A stretch of DNA of 64,000 nucleotides from Tetradesmus obliquus (lineage: Eukaryota; Chlorophyta; Chlorophyceae; Sphaeropleales; Scenedesmaceae): the NCBI GenBank assembly GCA_030272155.1, contig CP126205.1, positions 1,972,501 through 2,036,500 on the forward strand. Reading direction: 5' to 3'. Positions 1-12,044 of the stretch are shown piece after piece (position 1 is the first letter of the stretch; each line of letters begins with the position of its first letter). A model generated the notes under the pieces. That model did no database searches and was not told where the DNA came from. It saw nothing but the letters and a program-made list of their open reading frames with translations. The translations under genes were made by a program, and so were the position numbers.

Positions 1-851
1 CAGTTGATGGCCAGCTGCAACAGGTCAGCCCCACCGTTCTTGAAGGCCCAGAAGGTGTCCAACTGATACAGCAGCAGCAGCAGCAGCAGCAGGGTCACAA
101 AACAGTGCTACAATTACAGGGTTGTAGTCTCGCAGCGCTGTCACATGCAAGCATAGTGCAGATGCACATCATGCCTCTCATCCATTTCAGCGCTTGGCTA
201 CCGATGTAACCATAATCAGTGCTGCAAAAACCACCATTGTTAAAAAGCAGAACCGCAGCAAAATTCTACACAGTGAACTTGTCTGTAGGGGAGTTGTGCA
301 CACCTCAGGCTGGTCAAGCACCTGCCATGCAGCCTGCACCAGCAGCCACTTACCCCTCCATCATTGCAGCAGACGGTCACCGCTTCTGCAGGGATGTCTG
401 TCTGTATCCCTAGCTGCTGCTGCGCCTGCACCCACACCTCCACTCCGGCCACCATGTTGCGGGCCGCAGCCAGCAGCTGTGCATAGCTGATACGCGCACC
501 AGCTGCAACCAGCCGGGTAGCCAACTCCGAGGGCACTTCTGGAAGGTTCAGCAGCCGTGTTGCCACATCTGCTGCAGTGGCAGGCGCTCTGCGCAGCAGC
601 AGTGCTGCAACCCACTCTACTGCCTGCATGTTCTTCATCACCTTGCTGCTGCTGCGTGCTGTGTCTATAACAGAGCCCAGCATCACAAGGCCGTAGCGGC
701 AAGCGTTGGCTTCAACTGTTTGCTGTAGGCTCTTGCTGCTTGCTGCCAGGCAAGCCAGGCCCTGCGGGCCTAGCTCTGCGAGCAGAGAGGGCAAATCCAG
801 CACAGAGTCTAAGCCCTCTTGGCCTGAGCTTCGCCCCACAAGACTTTCCAT
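1..851 (-). CDS. Partial helical-repeat family protein (paralogue 1), continues past left edge
   Basis: I do not recognise a named family. Exon 1 runs 851 to 354 from an ATG (166 codons) and ends at a GTAAGT donor. Exon 2 restarts in the same phase at 62 and leaves the window at 1. The N-terminal module contains LAELGPQGLACLAASSKSL, a degenerate F-box-like helix pair, then a block ending in ARISYAQLLAAA and VEVWVQAQQQLG. The same module and the same intron position recur in the gene at 1599-4507 and in the partial gene at 63735, so this is a local paralogous family. The paralogue suggests that exon 2 opens a solenoid of helical repeats. The intron's 3' end is a CTG run followed by TATCAG. An F-box adaptor role is possible but unproven. 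Confidence 0.72.
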
Positions 852-1598
852 TTTAGCCTCGCCCCAAAGAATCGCAAACGCAACGACAGGGCGTGATAGA
901 CTGCACGAACTCTCGCCTCCCGCTTAGAGGTTAATAGCCAGCTGCAACGCCACCAAACAGCACACTAAAGGCAGCTAAAAAGAACGAAGCTGCGCGCAGC
1001 CCGTTAAGGCTATATTTTCGGAAGACCTGCGGCTGCAGCTGCCTCGGCGGCGCCGAAACCTAACAAGAGCAAGATCATGCGTAGATGCGTCCTCATCACA
1101 GGCAGTGCACTGGTTTACGCAGACTACACCGAGACGAGCAGTTATGCTGCAATGGTCCAGCTGGCGTACAGGCTGAATGGGCCGCTTTGGGCTGTGTATT
1201 TGCTCCACGCCGACAGTTGCCTTGACCCGCCATGTTCACCCACGTTGGAGGCCGCTGTGAAGCCACCCATCAAATACTCTTCCTCTTCCAAAAGCGCCGG
1301 CCCAGCAAGCAAGCCTGCTGCTGCTCGGCAATACGAGCCACAGCAGGGACCACATGCTGTACAGCACAGCACCGACAACCTTGGACCCATCAGCAGCCTG
1401 CGCCTGCCACAACTTCTCTGCATGCATCCCTGATGTTGGAACACACCGCCCCCCTGCTGCTTGTGTACACTTGTATGCAGCCAACATAGTGCAACAACTG
1501 CTGTGCTGCTGGCAGGTAGTTTGCTGTATGCATAGCTGTCTTGAACCCTTGGAGGATGAAGCCATCAGCACCAAATATAACAAACATTCCTATGCCTG
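852..1598. other. Intergenic between two minus-strand paralogues
   Basis: This stretch lies upstream of the gene ending its first exon at 851 and downstream of the gene ending at 1599. Short open frames exist on both strands but lack recognisable motifs or matching splice sites. I see no coding gene or clear repeat here. It probably holds the promoter of the first gene and the 3' UTR of the second. Confidence 0.5.
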
Positions 1599-3412
1599 TT
1601 ATGAATCACAAACATATGCTGCCATGTACCGCACATGTACGCCCAACCTGAAACACACGTCACGTACCTTGCAACTTCTACTTTCTGACAGTGGTGACCA
1701 CGCCAGCCGATGGCTGGCAGCTGTTGCACAGCTCTGAGACAAAACACCGGCAGCACTGTATGTAAGGAGCCTTGCAGCCCACACCAGCCACCAGAATGTG
1801 ACACCTCCCATGACCCTTCGAAGCCCTTGCCCAGTGCTGCCAGCATGAGCTGCAGCACTGCCTAGCTGCTGATGCCTGCTGCTGCTGGCAGTCTGCACAA
1901 CTCTGCCGGCACCCTGCCCCTCTGCTCGGTTGCCTGCAGCAGCTGCAGCAGCTGCAGCACTGCTGATGCCCGCTGCTGCTGGCAGCTCACACAACTCCTC
2001 CGCCACGCAGCCCTGCTCCGCGGCCGCCTGCAGCAGCTGCTGCACTACTCCACTGCTGATGCCTGCTGCTGCGGGTAGCGCGCAGAGCTGTTCCATGCAC
2101 CGAGCGCACTCAATGCTGCGCAGCTCCACAGCTGCTGCTAGAAGCTGTGCAATCTGCTCACTGCTGAGCTGCTGGAGCAGCTTTTGCGGGAGGCTCTGCA
2201 ACAATGGTGACATGAACATGCAGCTGTTGGCAGCTACGCTGAGCAGCGCCAACACTGCCTCACTGGTCAGCTGCGCTACTGCTGGCACAGCACACAGTGC
2301 CTGCAAGCTGCCTGAGGCGTCTCTGCTTCCATTGGAGCTCCTGTTCAGGGCTGCCTGCATCAGCTCAAGCACTGCCTCACTGCTGATGCCCGCTGCTGCT
2401 GGCAGCCTGCATAGGGCTGCCGGCACCGTACCCTGATCCACAGCTGCCTGCAGCAGCTGCAGCACTGTGTCACTGCTGAGCTGCTGTGCTGCAGAGAGCT
2501 TGCAAAGCTCTGCAACGCAGTCCTCATCCGCTCTCTGTTTCACAGCTGCTGTTAACATCTGCTGCATCTGCTGACTGCTGAGCTGCTCAAGTAGCGCTGG
2601 CGGCAGGTCCCACAACAACAACGCTATGATCTGGTGACGCCCGCACTGCACAGCTGCTTTGAGCAGCGCAACCACTGCCTCGCTAGTGAGCTGCGCTACC
2701 GTTGGCAGAGAGCACAAAACCTCGATGCTTCTCAAGCAGCCCTTGTCCACTGCTGCCAGCACAAGCTGCAGCAGCGCTTCACTGCTGATGTGCGCTGCTG
2801 CTGGCAGCTTGCCCAGCTGCGCCAACACCTTGTCCCGCTCCTCAAAGCTGCCGCCTTCCAGGGCTGCCTGCAGCAGCTGAGCCACTGCCATGCTGCTGAG
2901 CTGCTGTGCTGCTGGCAGCCTGCACAGCACAGCCATGACCTGCAGGGCATGTTCCTGAACGGACCAGCATGACCAAGCCTCCCATGCGTTCGAATCTGGC
3001 TCTGGCCGATAGGTGGCACTAATGGCTGCCTGTAGAAGTGTTGTTACAGCCGCGCTGCTTAGCAGTGCTGCTGCTGGCAGGGTGCACAGCTGCCGCACGC
3101 AGCGAGTGGTTGGTCTAGAGATGTTGTTCAGCAGCAGCTGCGCAAGCACGGCCTCAAGCGCTGCTGCGTCCACATGCTGCTGCACTACTGGCTGATCCAA
3201 CAGGTACTGCACTGCGTCTTCGTGCTGCCGCGCTGCTGCTGTCAGCAGCAGCTTGCGAGCCACGCCAGGCTCAAGAAGGCCTACGTCTGCAGCTGCAGCT
3301 AGCAGACCATTGATGGCTGCTTTCACAGTCATTGAACTGCGGCAGTTCATTGTCAGTTGCAGCAGGTCGGCATTCGCCTGTCTGATGGTCTGTTTGATGT
3401 CACCCTCATCCT

Positions 3413-3445
<33 letters not shown>

Positions 3446-4507
3446 CCAGCAGCAACGGCACCTCAGTGGCAGCGTCAAACGATCAATCATCATCATCATG
3501 TTACCCATCAACGCCATACGTCAAACGATCAATTAATACGTTGTTGATTGTAGGCATGACATGATTCGCTGCTCACCCAAGCAAGCCTGCACCTCAAGCA
3601 GTGCTGGCAGTAAGGCTTCATATGTTGGCTAAATTGTCAGGCTTCATATGTTGTCTACATTGTGAGCTAAACAGACACGCCCACAGACATGTCAATACAT
3701 AGCCACACATGCACAGACTGCAGGCTGGTCATCCATGAGCCTTCTCAACTGCAAAGACAACAACAGTAATCAGCCACACATGGTACTCACCCAATCACTG
3801 ATGATGGCATGATTGCAGCAGATGCCCACAGCGGCTGCAGGGATGTCGCTTGGTACGCCTAGCTGCCGCTGCACCTGCACCCACACCTCCACTCCTACCA
3901 CCATGCTGTGAGCTGCAGCCAGCAGCTGTGCGTAGCTGATGCGCACGCCAGCCGCTGGCGGCGGCAGTGCTACCAGCTTGACAGCCACTGCGAGGGGCAC
4001 TGCTGGCAGGTTGAGCAGCTGTGTTGTCACTTCTCCTGCAGTGTCAGGTGCCTTGCTCAGCAGCAGTGCTGCCAGCCACCCTACTGCCTGCATGTGTTTC
4101 AGCTCACTGCTGCTGCGTGCTGTGGCGACAGCAGAGTCCAGCAGGACAAGGCCGCGCTTGTCGCTGCAGGCAATGGTGCTGATTTCCTGCTGCCAGATCT
4201 TGCTGCTTGCTGCCAGCCAAAACATGTTTTGCGGGCCCAGCTCTGCCAGCAGCGGGGACTTGTTGAAAGCTTCCAGCATATGAGCTAGGCGCTGTTTGTT
4301 TTGTTCGCATACCACGATCCTCTTCCGCTCTGTGACTGCACTATGGCTGCCTGCAGGGGACCTGCTGCGGGATCTGTCTGTGTTGGCCTGCCTACTGCTG
4401 GTAGCAGCAGGGCTGGAGCCGCGGCCCCCTGCAACTCTCGCACGCCACCCTTCGGGCTTGGATGCCATCCTTCCCCTGCAATTTACATTGGCTGAGTGAG
4501 TGGCCAT
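1599..4507 (-). CDS. Helical-repeat solenoid protein with F-box-like N-terminus (paralogue 2)
   Basis: The model is exon 1 at 4507-3791 (239 codons from ATG, donor GTGAGT) and exon 2 at 3410-1599, joined in phase 0 after an acceptor preceded by a CTG run. The N-terminal module matches paralogue 1 (LAELGPQNMFWLAASSK; VRISYAQLLAAA). Exon 2 encodes about eleven repeats of roughly 31-40 residues, each built as LCxLPAAxxISSEAVLxLLQAA plus a variable loop. This is a pattern of two short helices typical of a protein-binding alpha-solenoid, and it is not a standard ankyrin or LRR motif. Near 1960-1966 the repeat pattern jumps frame, and in the original frame there is a TAG at 1864-1862 followed by more repeat sequence. 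The last ~120 residues of the model are therefore frame-shifted readthrough. Function is unknown; a scaffold or substrate-adaptor role is a guess. Confidence 0.68.
3411..3790 (-). other. Intron of paralogue 2 with CTG run and short tandem repeats
   Basis: This intron follows a GTGAGT donor and ends in CTG triplets just before the TAG acceptor (plus strand CAG triplets at about 3414-3443). It also holds two small direct duplications: GTCAAACGATCAAT at about 3473 and 3522, and AGGCTTCATATGTTG at about 3615 and 3648. Confidence 0.6.
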
Positions 4508-5234
4508 GCCTGATATGTGCAGGTGTCCTTGGCCACACTTTTATGCTGGCTGGCAGCAGGTGCAGCCATGATCACGGTGCCCGTCTGTACCTGCCCAGCT
4601 TTTCCCCCATGCTTGATTGGCAACCTATCTAGCTAGCTGAAGTCGCTGCTGTAAACTGGCAAAGCCAGCGCAAGACTCGAGTGTAGTTCAAACGCTTGTT
4701 TGATTTTTGTGTCAGCGAAGGTGCTGCGCTGGTGCTGCTTACGCTCGATGATACACATGTATCTGTATGTGTACTTCCTGGCGTCTTAAAAAATGCCTTA
4801 TCGCCTGTTCGTCAAGATGTCCTCAGTTTTAAACATCAACCCCAAACCCTTTCATAGTAAGACAGCTAGTCCAGCACTGCTATGAAAGCGTTTGCTCGAA
4901 GCATCATCAGTCCGCTGTCATAACTCATTGAAGTATGCCTGAGGCGCCGAAGCGACGGCTAAATCGAAATGGGGTGTACCATGGCAAGTTGGGGTTCACG
5001 CCAAGACAGCTACCCCTGCAAGCCATGTCTATGCACTGATGCAGCCGCAAGGCACGTCAAGTTCAATCCTCAACTGCGAAATCTGTATTTGGCAAGCCAG
5101 TCTGCTGCTGTAGTACTGCTTCTCGATGAACTGCATGTACAAATATACATGTATCAAGAGTTGCAGTACAAACCAGAGCCTGAGAACCATGGCTTTGCAA
5201 CAACAACTACCCCCACACGGCCATGCTGATTTGC
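4508..5234. other. Intergenic, no gene seen
   Basis: This lies between the 5' end of paralogue 2 and the stop of the large polyQ gene, both on the minus strand. I see no supported exon. It should hold the promoter of paralogue 2 and the 3' UTR of the polyQ gene. I found no TGTAA motif in the minus-strand sense here. Confidence 0.5.
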
Positions 5235-6128
5235 TTATGCAACCCCAATCATTTCCTCCAACTTGACAACCTCCACATCTGTCAAGCGCCGGCCCAGCAA
5301 GCCAGCCTGCTGCTGCTCAGCCATGTGCACCACAGCAGGCAGTAACAGCTGCTGCATCTTTGGGGGCAGCAGCTGCAGCTGCAGCCCTACCCAGCCGAAC
5401 AACTGGCCAGCTGTGACATTGCCATGCACAGCCGAGCAATGCCAGCCAGGAGCTGCGCCTCCTGCAGCAGCATCGGCCGCTGCTTGTGGTTGAATAACCT
5501 TGGACGTAGCTGCTGCCTGCACCTGTCGCGACTCCGATGCGTCATCCACTGCTGTAGCATCTGGCTCCGGCACTGTTTTGCTTCCATAGTCTGCTAGCGC
5601 CCCTGCTACTGCCTCACCAGACACCGCTGCTGCATCTGTCGCTGGTGGCGGCGGCGGCGGTGGCGGTGGTGCTGCAACTGCATCAGCACGAGTGCCAGCA
5701 GCTGCCTGTCTGTCAGCATCAGCACCTCCACTGCCAGCACCTCCCAGCAGCAGCTGCTGCAGCAGCTGCAGCAGCAGCACCTGCAGGGAGCTGCAGTCCA
5801 CACAACAGCCCTGCAGTGCTGCTGCCAGCCGGCACAGCTCCTGCACACACACCTGCAGCAGCTCTAGCGACAGCTGAGCACCCATGGCAGTGCTGCCTGC
5901 AGCTGCAGACCTAGTGCCAGCACCTGACAGCTCCTCTTCACCACCAATCTGTGCAGCAACTGCAGGGGTTGCTTGCTTGTTGCTAGTACTGCTGCTGTTG
6001 CTGCTGCTGCTGCTCCTGCCACTTCGATCTGTTCTCACCAGGCCGTGTCTTGCCTGGCCAGCAATGTGCAGCACCAGCAGCGACAGATGCCTGAAGCACT
6101 GCTCAGCAGCGAGCTGCCTAGCCTGCTC

Positions 6129-6168
<40 letters not shown>

Positions 6169-7030
6169 AGAGCTGCATTTGTTGCTTGTGGCTGCGCCCA
6201 CTTGCCATGATGCAGGAAGAGGAAGACTGCCCTGACTGCTAGCTGCAGTTCGGCACACCACATCGCGGCAACTAGCCTAGCTGAAGGCTGCTGCTGCTGC
6301 TCCTGTTTCCCGTTCTGTGACGCGTTTGCTACGTCCAGCATCTCACCCAACAGAGGGAGGTCCAGCTGCTGCGGCTGCTGCTGCTGCTGCTGCTGAAGGC
6401 GCAAGCCAAGTGTTACTTGCAGCAGTGCCGGCAGCAGGCGCAGTAGCACCCTGGCTGCCTGGTGCTCTACTGCCCACGGCAGGAACTGGCCCAGTGCAAG
6501 AGTTAGCCCCTGCCTCAGCTGCTGCCAGGCCAGCTGCTGCACTGCTGCTGCCAGTGCTGCTGCTGTAGCATGATGCATCGTCTGAAGGGGTGCGGAGGCT
6601 GTTGAGTTTGAAGTACCTGCTGGGTCTTTCGCATGGCTTGCAGAACATGCGCTGCTGTGCCCGCATTGCTGTGCCAGCAGCAGCGCATGTGCATCGCTTG
6701 CAGCTGCAAACTCACAACAGTCCAGCAGCAGCTGTCGCACTTGCGCCAGCGGCATCATCGCTGCGCTACTGCTGCTGCTGCTGCTGGGTGACCAGCCCAC
6801 CAGAGATACTGGCAGCAGCAGCCTACTGAGCTCTGTTACAGAGCTGCCGTTGTGAGCATGCTCGTGTGCAGTACTGCTGCTCTGATGGTGCCCTTGCTGG
6901 CCGCTGTCTGCACCAGCTGCACAGGGTATGTCTGCTGCTGCCACATTGTCCTGCGGTGAGCTGAGCAAGTAGCTCACAAGCAGCCGCTGCTGCCAGGGCA
7001 GCTGCTGCAGCTCCCCGACAGACACGACTG

Positions 7031-7082
<52 letters not shown>

Positions 7083-9560
7083 ATGATGATAATGATGATG
7101 CTGGTGCTTCTCCCCGTTTCCTAGCAGGCCTGCTGCCTCACTGCCTGCTAGCCAGGAAACAAGTGCTTCTAGCAGTGCTGCTGCGTGGCAGCTGCCCTTG
7201 TAGTCTGGTCGGTGGTGCAGCAAAGCAGCTTGCTGCAGCTGCTGCTGAATCTGGCACAGTCCCAGCAGCAGCCACTGCACTGCAGCTGCTGGCTGCTGCT
7301 GCTGCTGCTGCTGCCCAGCATAGTTAGCAGCTGTGGCCGCTGGTGCTTGTTGCAGAGTAGCAAGGGCAGCTGCTGTCTGTGCAGTGCAGGAGAGTGGGCA
7401 ATCACATGCAGCATGAAATGCTGCCCAAGGCTTGTCCCAGCTGGAGCTGCTGCCACTGTGATTGCGACTACGACTGTCAGCTGCTGATGTAGCACCTGCA
7501 GTTTTGGTGGTGGCTTGGACTCCCAGAAGGCTGTCTGTCAGCTGCAGGATCAGCCGCAGTTGGTTGTGGCTGTACCTGCCCTGCTGCTGCTGCTGCCACA
7601 AGAGCTGCAAAGGCTGCAGGCACAGCAGCAGCAGCGCATCCTGCTGCTGCAGCAGCCCTGCAACAAGCAGCTGCTGCAGCAGCGCCACTGCTGACAGCTG
7701 CTGTGCCTCTGTCATCTCAAGCGCCTGCCGCTGCTGCTGCTGATTCAGCTCTGTCGTACGACCAGCAATGGTGGCATGAGCCAATTCAGATGCAGCCAAG
7801 AACTGGTAGCTGGCTGGCACCGGCAGCAGCAGCCGCAGCAGCTGGTCCAGGAGCAGGGGCACTGCAATGCACTGCTGCTCCGGCACCAAACCGTCCTCTG
7901 CTTGACCAGCTGCTGCTGCTGTGGTGTGCTGTGCAGGGATTTCTGCTGCTGCCAGTGCTGGTGCTGCAGCTGCTGGTGCCACTGATGCTGCCAGCATTGT
8001 CACAGCGGCTGTTGTGCTGCAGGCGCGCTGCATGCCCTTGAGCAGCTGCACCACCAGCGGCTGCTGCGACCTGCAGGCAGAGCGGCAGCAGGCAGCACAC
8101 ACGCGGCAGGTCAGTTGTGATTGCTGCAGGGAAGGTGACTGATATGATGCATGCCCTTGAGCAGCTGCACCACCAGCGGCTGCTGGGACCTGCAGGCAGG
8201 GCAGCAGCAGGCAGCACACGCGCGTATGGCATCACGTAGATTATGCGAATATGCTGCAGGCAGTTTAATATTAGGCCTGCAGACAGGGCAGTACAAGGCA
8301 TCGCGTGCATGTGCAATGATGTGTAAGTCAGCTGCGAAAGTGCAGACATACGTTGCATACACATTGCGCAGGCAAGTGAAAAAGATTGCCATGTCAAAGA
8401 CCACTGCCATGTAACAAAATAACATTGTCGCATCCACTCTGCGGTTACCTGTGGTGCACTGCATCCAGCAGCAGTTGCCTGACAGTCAGCTCCGGCCTCA
8501 GCACCTCATACAACAGCAGCATCTCATCAGCCAGCAATAACACCAAATTGACAAAGTAACACTGTTACAACTATGCAGCGCTCACCTGTGGTGTACAGCA
8601 TCCAGCAGCAGCCTCCTGACAGTCAGCTCTGGCCACAGCGCTTCATACAGCAGCAGCACCCGCAACAGCTCAGCCAGCGACAGCATCATGTAACAAAGTA
8701 ACACAATTAAAGCAGTATGTGCCCACCTGTGGTGCACTGCATCCAGCAGCAGCCTCCTGACAGTAAGCTCCAGCCACAGCCCCTCATACAGCAGCAGCAC
8801 CCGCGACAGCTCAGCCAGCAACAGCATCACGTAACAAAGCGACACTTTTCAAAGCAATATGTGCCCACCTGTGGTGTACTGCATCCAGCAGCAGCCTCCG
8901 GACAGTCAGCTCCGGCCACAGCCCCTCATACAGCAGCAGCACCCGCGACAGCTCAGCCAGCAGCAGCGCCTCTTGCCGCTGCTGCGGCAGCACCACTTTG
9001 GTTCTGGTCACAGCTGCACTGCCTGGTGCTGGGTCAGCCGCCGCTGCTGCTGTTATAACACTAGTAAAAGCGTCATCATTGTCACTTTGCTGTACCAGTT
9101 TGTTGCTAGCAGCGACAAGGCCTCTGGCAGCAGCAGCAGCCAGGTGCGGCTGCAGCTCACTTGAAAGCTGCTGCCGCAGCCAAGACCAGGGGTTGTTGGC
9201 AGCCGCAACCCTCACCCCAAAACCCCGCTGCTGGGGCAGCGATGTGGCAGCAGCACCAGTAAACCCATTGCTGGGGTGTAGTGCTGCCAGCAGTGCCTGC
9301 TGTAGCTCTGGCTGTTCCAGCTGCTGTGTTGCTTCTGCTAGCATCGCCAGCAGCAGCTGCACCAAGCCAGGACAGCGCGGCTGCCAGACTGTGCTGCACC
9401 CCTGCTGCTGCTGCTGCTGCTGCTGAAGGGCCACTGCATGCAGCAGCATCTGCACCAGGCAGCAGCACAGCCGCAGATGGCCGTAGGTGCTGGTGCCTGC
9501 TGCTGCTGCCACCTGCGCCAACAGATCTACTGCACTGCCACCACTACCTGTGCTGCTGCT

Positions 9561-9609
<49 letters not shown>

Positions 9610-10270
9610 AGGCCTGCAGGCGGCGTGCTCCTTTGCAGGCCACTGCTGTCACCTCCTGTCGGCGGCTGTAGCAGCGGTCCAAGGCTGTAGCCGGGGGTCA
9701 GCCATGCTGCTGCAAGGCCTGCCAGGTGGCTGGCTGCTGCTTGCACGGCAAGCTGCTGCTGCTGCAATTTGGTGGTGTGCTCTGTAGCTGCTGTGAATAC
9801 TGGTTCTGCTGTGACCGCACTCAGCTGCTGCTGCTCCTGGCAGTAACGGTTGTGCAGAAAGCTGCAAGGTAAGCGGCTGTGCCTTCCCCATGCTGCCACC
9901 AGTCCTTTGCCAGTGCTGGCTGCAGCATAAGCAGGCGTGCTGTGCAGCACAACCGCTGAGCCACCCTCTGGCTGGCTCACTGACAAGAAAGAGAGCCAGT
10001 TGAGCTGTCTGCTGCTGGTACCACTGCTGCTGCTGCTGCTGCTGCTGTATAGCTGTACCTGGCTCGAACCGGCCTGCTCCTGCAGGCCAGTTTGCTGCTG
10101 CTCATCATCGCTGCTTGCGCCAGCTGTGCAGCGCAGCAGCTGCTGCGCTGCCCTGCCAAAGAGGTTTTCACACAGCGTCACCCAGTCAGCTGCGTTGCTG
10201 CTGCTGCTGCTGCCGCTGCTTGCTGCTGCTGCTGCTGCTAGTGCTGCTGGTTGGGTGTGTGAGCCGGTCA

Positions 10271-10319
<49 letters not shown>

Positions 10320-11072
10320 AGGCAGCTGCATCTGCATCATCATCAGTGTGAGTGCGAGCCGGCTGTTGGTGTGCACCAGCAGCTGGTGGGTCAGCGATGC
10401 AGGCAGCAGCTGCTGCAGCGGCGCACTGCCGGCGCTGCTGGGGTCTATGTGCTGCTGCCGCTGCTTGGCTGCCTGTTCAGCTGCTAGGTAGTGCGGCAGC
10501 AGCTGCTGCAGCTGTAGCTGGATGTGCTGCAGCTGCTCCTGCACACTGCTGGCTGTGACACCATGCACAGCGAGCCCTCCCTTGCTGCTGCTGCTGCTGC
10601 TGTACCAGGTGTCTCCCCACTGCAGCAGCAGATCTTGCAGCAGCTGCAGCAGCCCTGCCAGCAGCTGCTGGCGGCTGAATTGCACAACACTAGTGCTAGT
10701 GTGGTGATGAACCCAGATGCTGCTCAACCCTTTCTCCTTGGGCCCTGCTGCTTCTGCATGAGTGTTATCCCAGCTGGCCTGCTGCTGCTGCTGCTGCTGC
10801 TGGTCACCTTGAGCTGCTGCTGGTGCTGCTGCATTGCTCAACAGTTGCAGCACAGCCTCTGTCAGCTCCAGCAGATCGTCTGCAGGTAACAACTGCTGCT
10901 TGCGTTGCTGCTGCTGTTGTGCAGCTGGCAGCAGCAGCTGCACCGCTCTACACAGCACAGCCAGGCAAGCCACCTTGTCATCTGCAGTAGCCAGTGCTGC
11001 TGCTGCAGCAGCAGGGCTGCCTGCAGACGCACACATGCACAGCAGCAGCACAGCAGGCACAGGAGCAAGCCA

Positions 11073-11105
<33 letters not shown>

Positions 11106-11269
11106 GCCATCTTCATGTCCTGCTTTATCAGCTTCACCAACTGCTTGCTGCTGCGGCAGCAGCTGCAGCAGCAGCCGCACAGCCAGCGCAGGCACTGCAC
11201 AGCACACCTCAGCTAGCAGCAGCTGCTGCATCTGGCTCAGCTGTGCAGCAGATGCTGCAAACTGTTGAC

Positions 11270-11302
<33 letters not shown>

Positions 11303-11796
11303 GCATGTCCAAGGCCCCCGGCAGCTGCAGCCACGCAAGCTGGTCAAGTAGCATGCCTGGCGCATCTAGCAGCAGCAGCAGCTGACCATACTGGTAGCTG
11401 CTGAGGGTCCATGCTGCAGAGATGGGGCCCCAAGTACCAGTGGTCCCTGCTGTGTATTTTGCTGATGCTGATGCTGCTGCCGGCAAAGCAGCGACGCCTG
11501 CTGTGCTGCTGCCATTGCAACTGCTGTTGTCTTGCACTGCAGCCTCTGCTGTGCTACTTGAACCAGCCGTAGCTCCTTCTTCCTCTTCTTCTTCTTCTGC
11601 TGCTGCTGCTCCCGCTGCAGCTCCTACTGCTGCCACCGCTCGCACCCAGGCAGCAAACAAATGTGCATGCACACATGCTGCTGCAGCCTCACGCGGTTGC
11701 AGCTGCTGTATCAGGCTGCTGATGTGGCTTGATGCTACATGCAGAGCTTCATCTGCATTCATTTCCAGATCCTCCAGTTTGCTGCCGCTCCTGCTG

Positions 11797-11841
<45 letters not shown>

Positions 11842-12044
11842 CTTGCATTGTGTTGTGTGCGCCCACACCGCTGCAGCAGCAGCAGCACGCGCCGCAGCTC
11901 ATGTGTCACCCTTACTGGCAATGCACTTGCATCTGGTAGGGATGCTGCTGCGTGCTGCAGCTGCACCAGCTGCTGCTTCTGCTGCCAGGCTGCTGCAGTA
12001 TCAATGTGTGTTGGCAGGCGCCCCTTGCCGCGTGTTGTTACCAT
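5235..12044 (-). CDS. Very large polyQ/polyA/polyS low-complexity protein (about 2003 aa)
   Basis: Function not recognised. Exon 1 runs 12044 (ATG) to 8869 and exon 2 runs 8070 to 5235. Phase 2 at the donor (CACAG|GTGGGC) matches the acceptor (CTGCAG|GTCGCAG) and the model closes exactly at a stop, giving about 2003 residues. The protein alternates long homopolymers (about 16 Gln at 10270-10316, polyAla at 9561-9604, a His-then-Gln run near 7030-7110) with Leu-rich amphipathic segments such as LAELSRVLLLYEGLW and QQPLVVQLLKGM. It looks like an alpha-helical scaffold interrupted by expanded triplet repeats. There is no signal peptide, membrane span or catalytic motif that I can identify. The single intron carries four diverged copies of the exon 1 end and one extra copy of the exon 2 start, which leave alternative splice junctions possible. 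Confidence 0.7.
8022..8215 (-). repeat. Tandem duplicate of an exon start plus 3' splice site
   Basis: The start of exon 2 of the polyQ gene, coding SQQPLVVQLLKGM after a CTGCAG acceptor, is present twice, with first exon bases at 8070 and 8189 (119 bp apart). Both copies retain the acceptor and the same phase. The copy at 8070 leads into the long open exon; the copy at 8189 runs into intronic sequence. Confidence 0.85.
8446..8970 (-). repeat. Four tandem copies of an exon end plus 5' splice site
   Basis: The last ~29 codons of exon 1 of the polyQ gene and the donor recur at donor positions near 8866, 8724, 8583 and 8446, spaced 142, 141 and 137 bp. In sense orientation each copy keeps the block ending LLLDAVHHR and a GT donor (GTGGGC, GTGGGC, GTGAGC, GTAACC). 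Copies 2 to 4 lack an obvious acceptor of their own, so they look like intronic relics or alternative 5' splice sites. Confidence 0.85.

Noticed and set aside
10060-10075. tRNA B-box-like GGCTCGAACC
   Set aside because: It is inside the polyQ gene exon with no matching A box or cloverleaf; no tRNA was found in the window.
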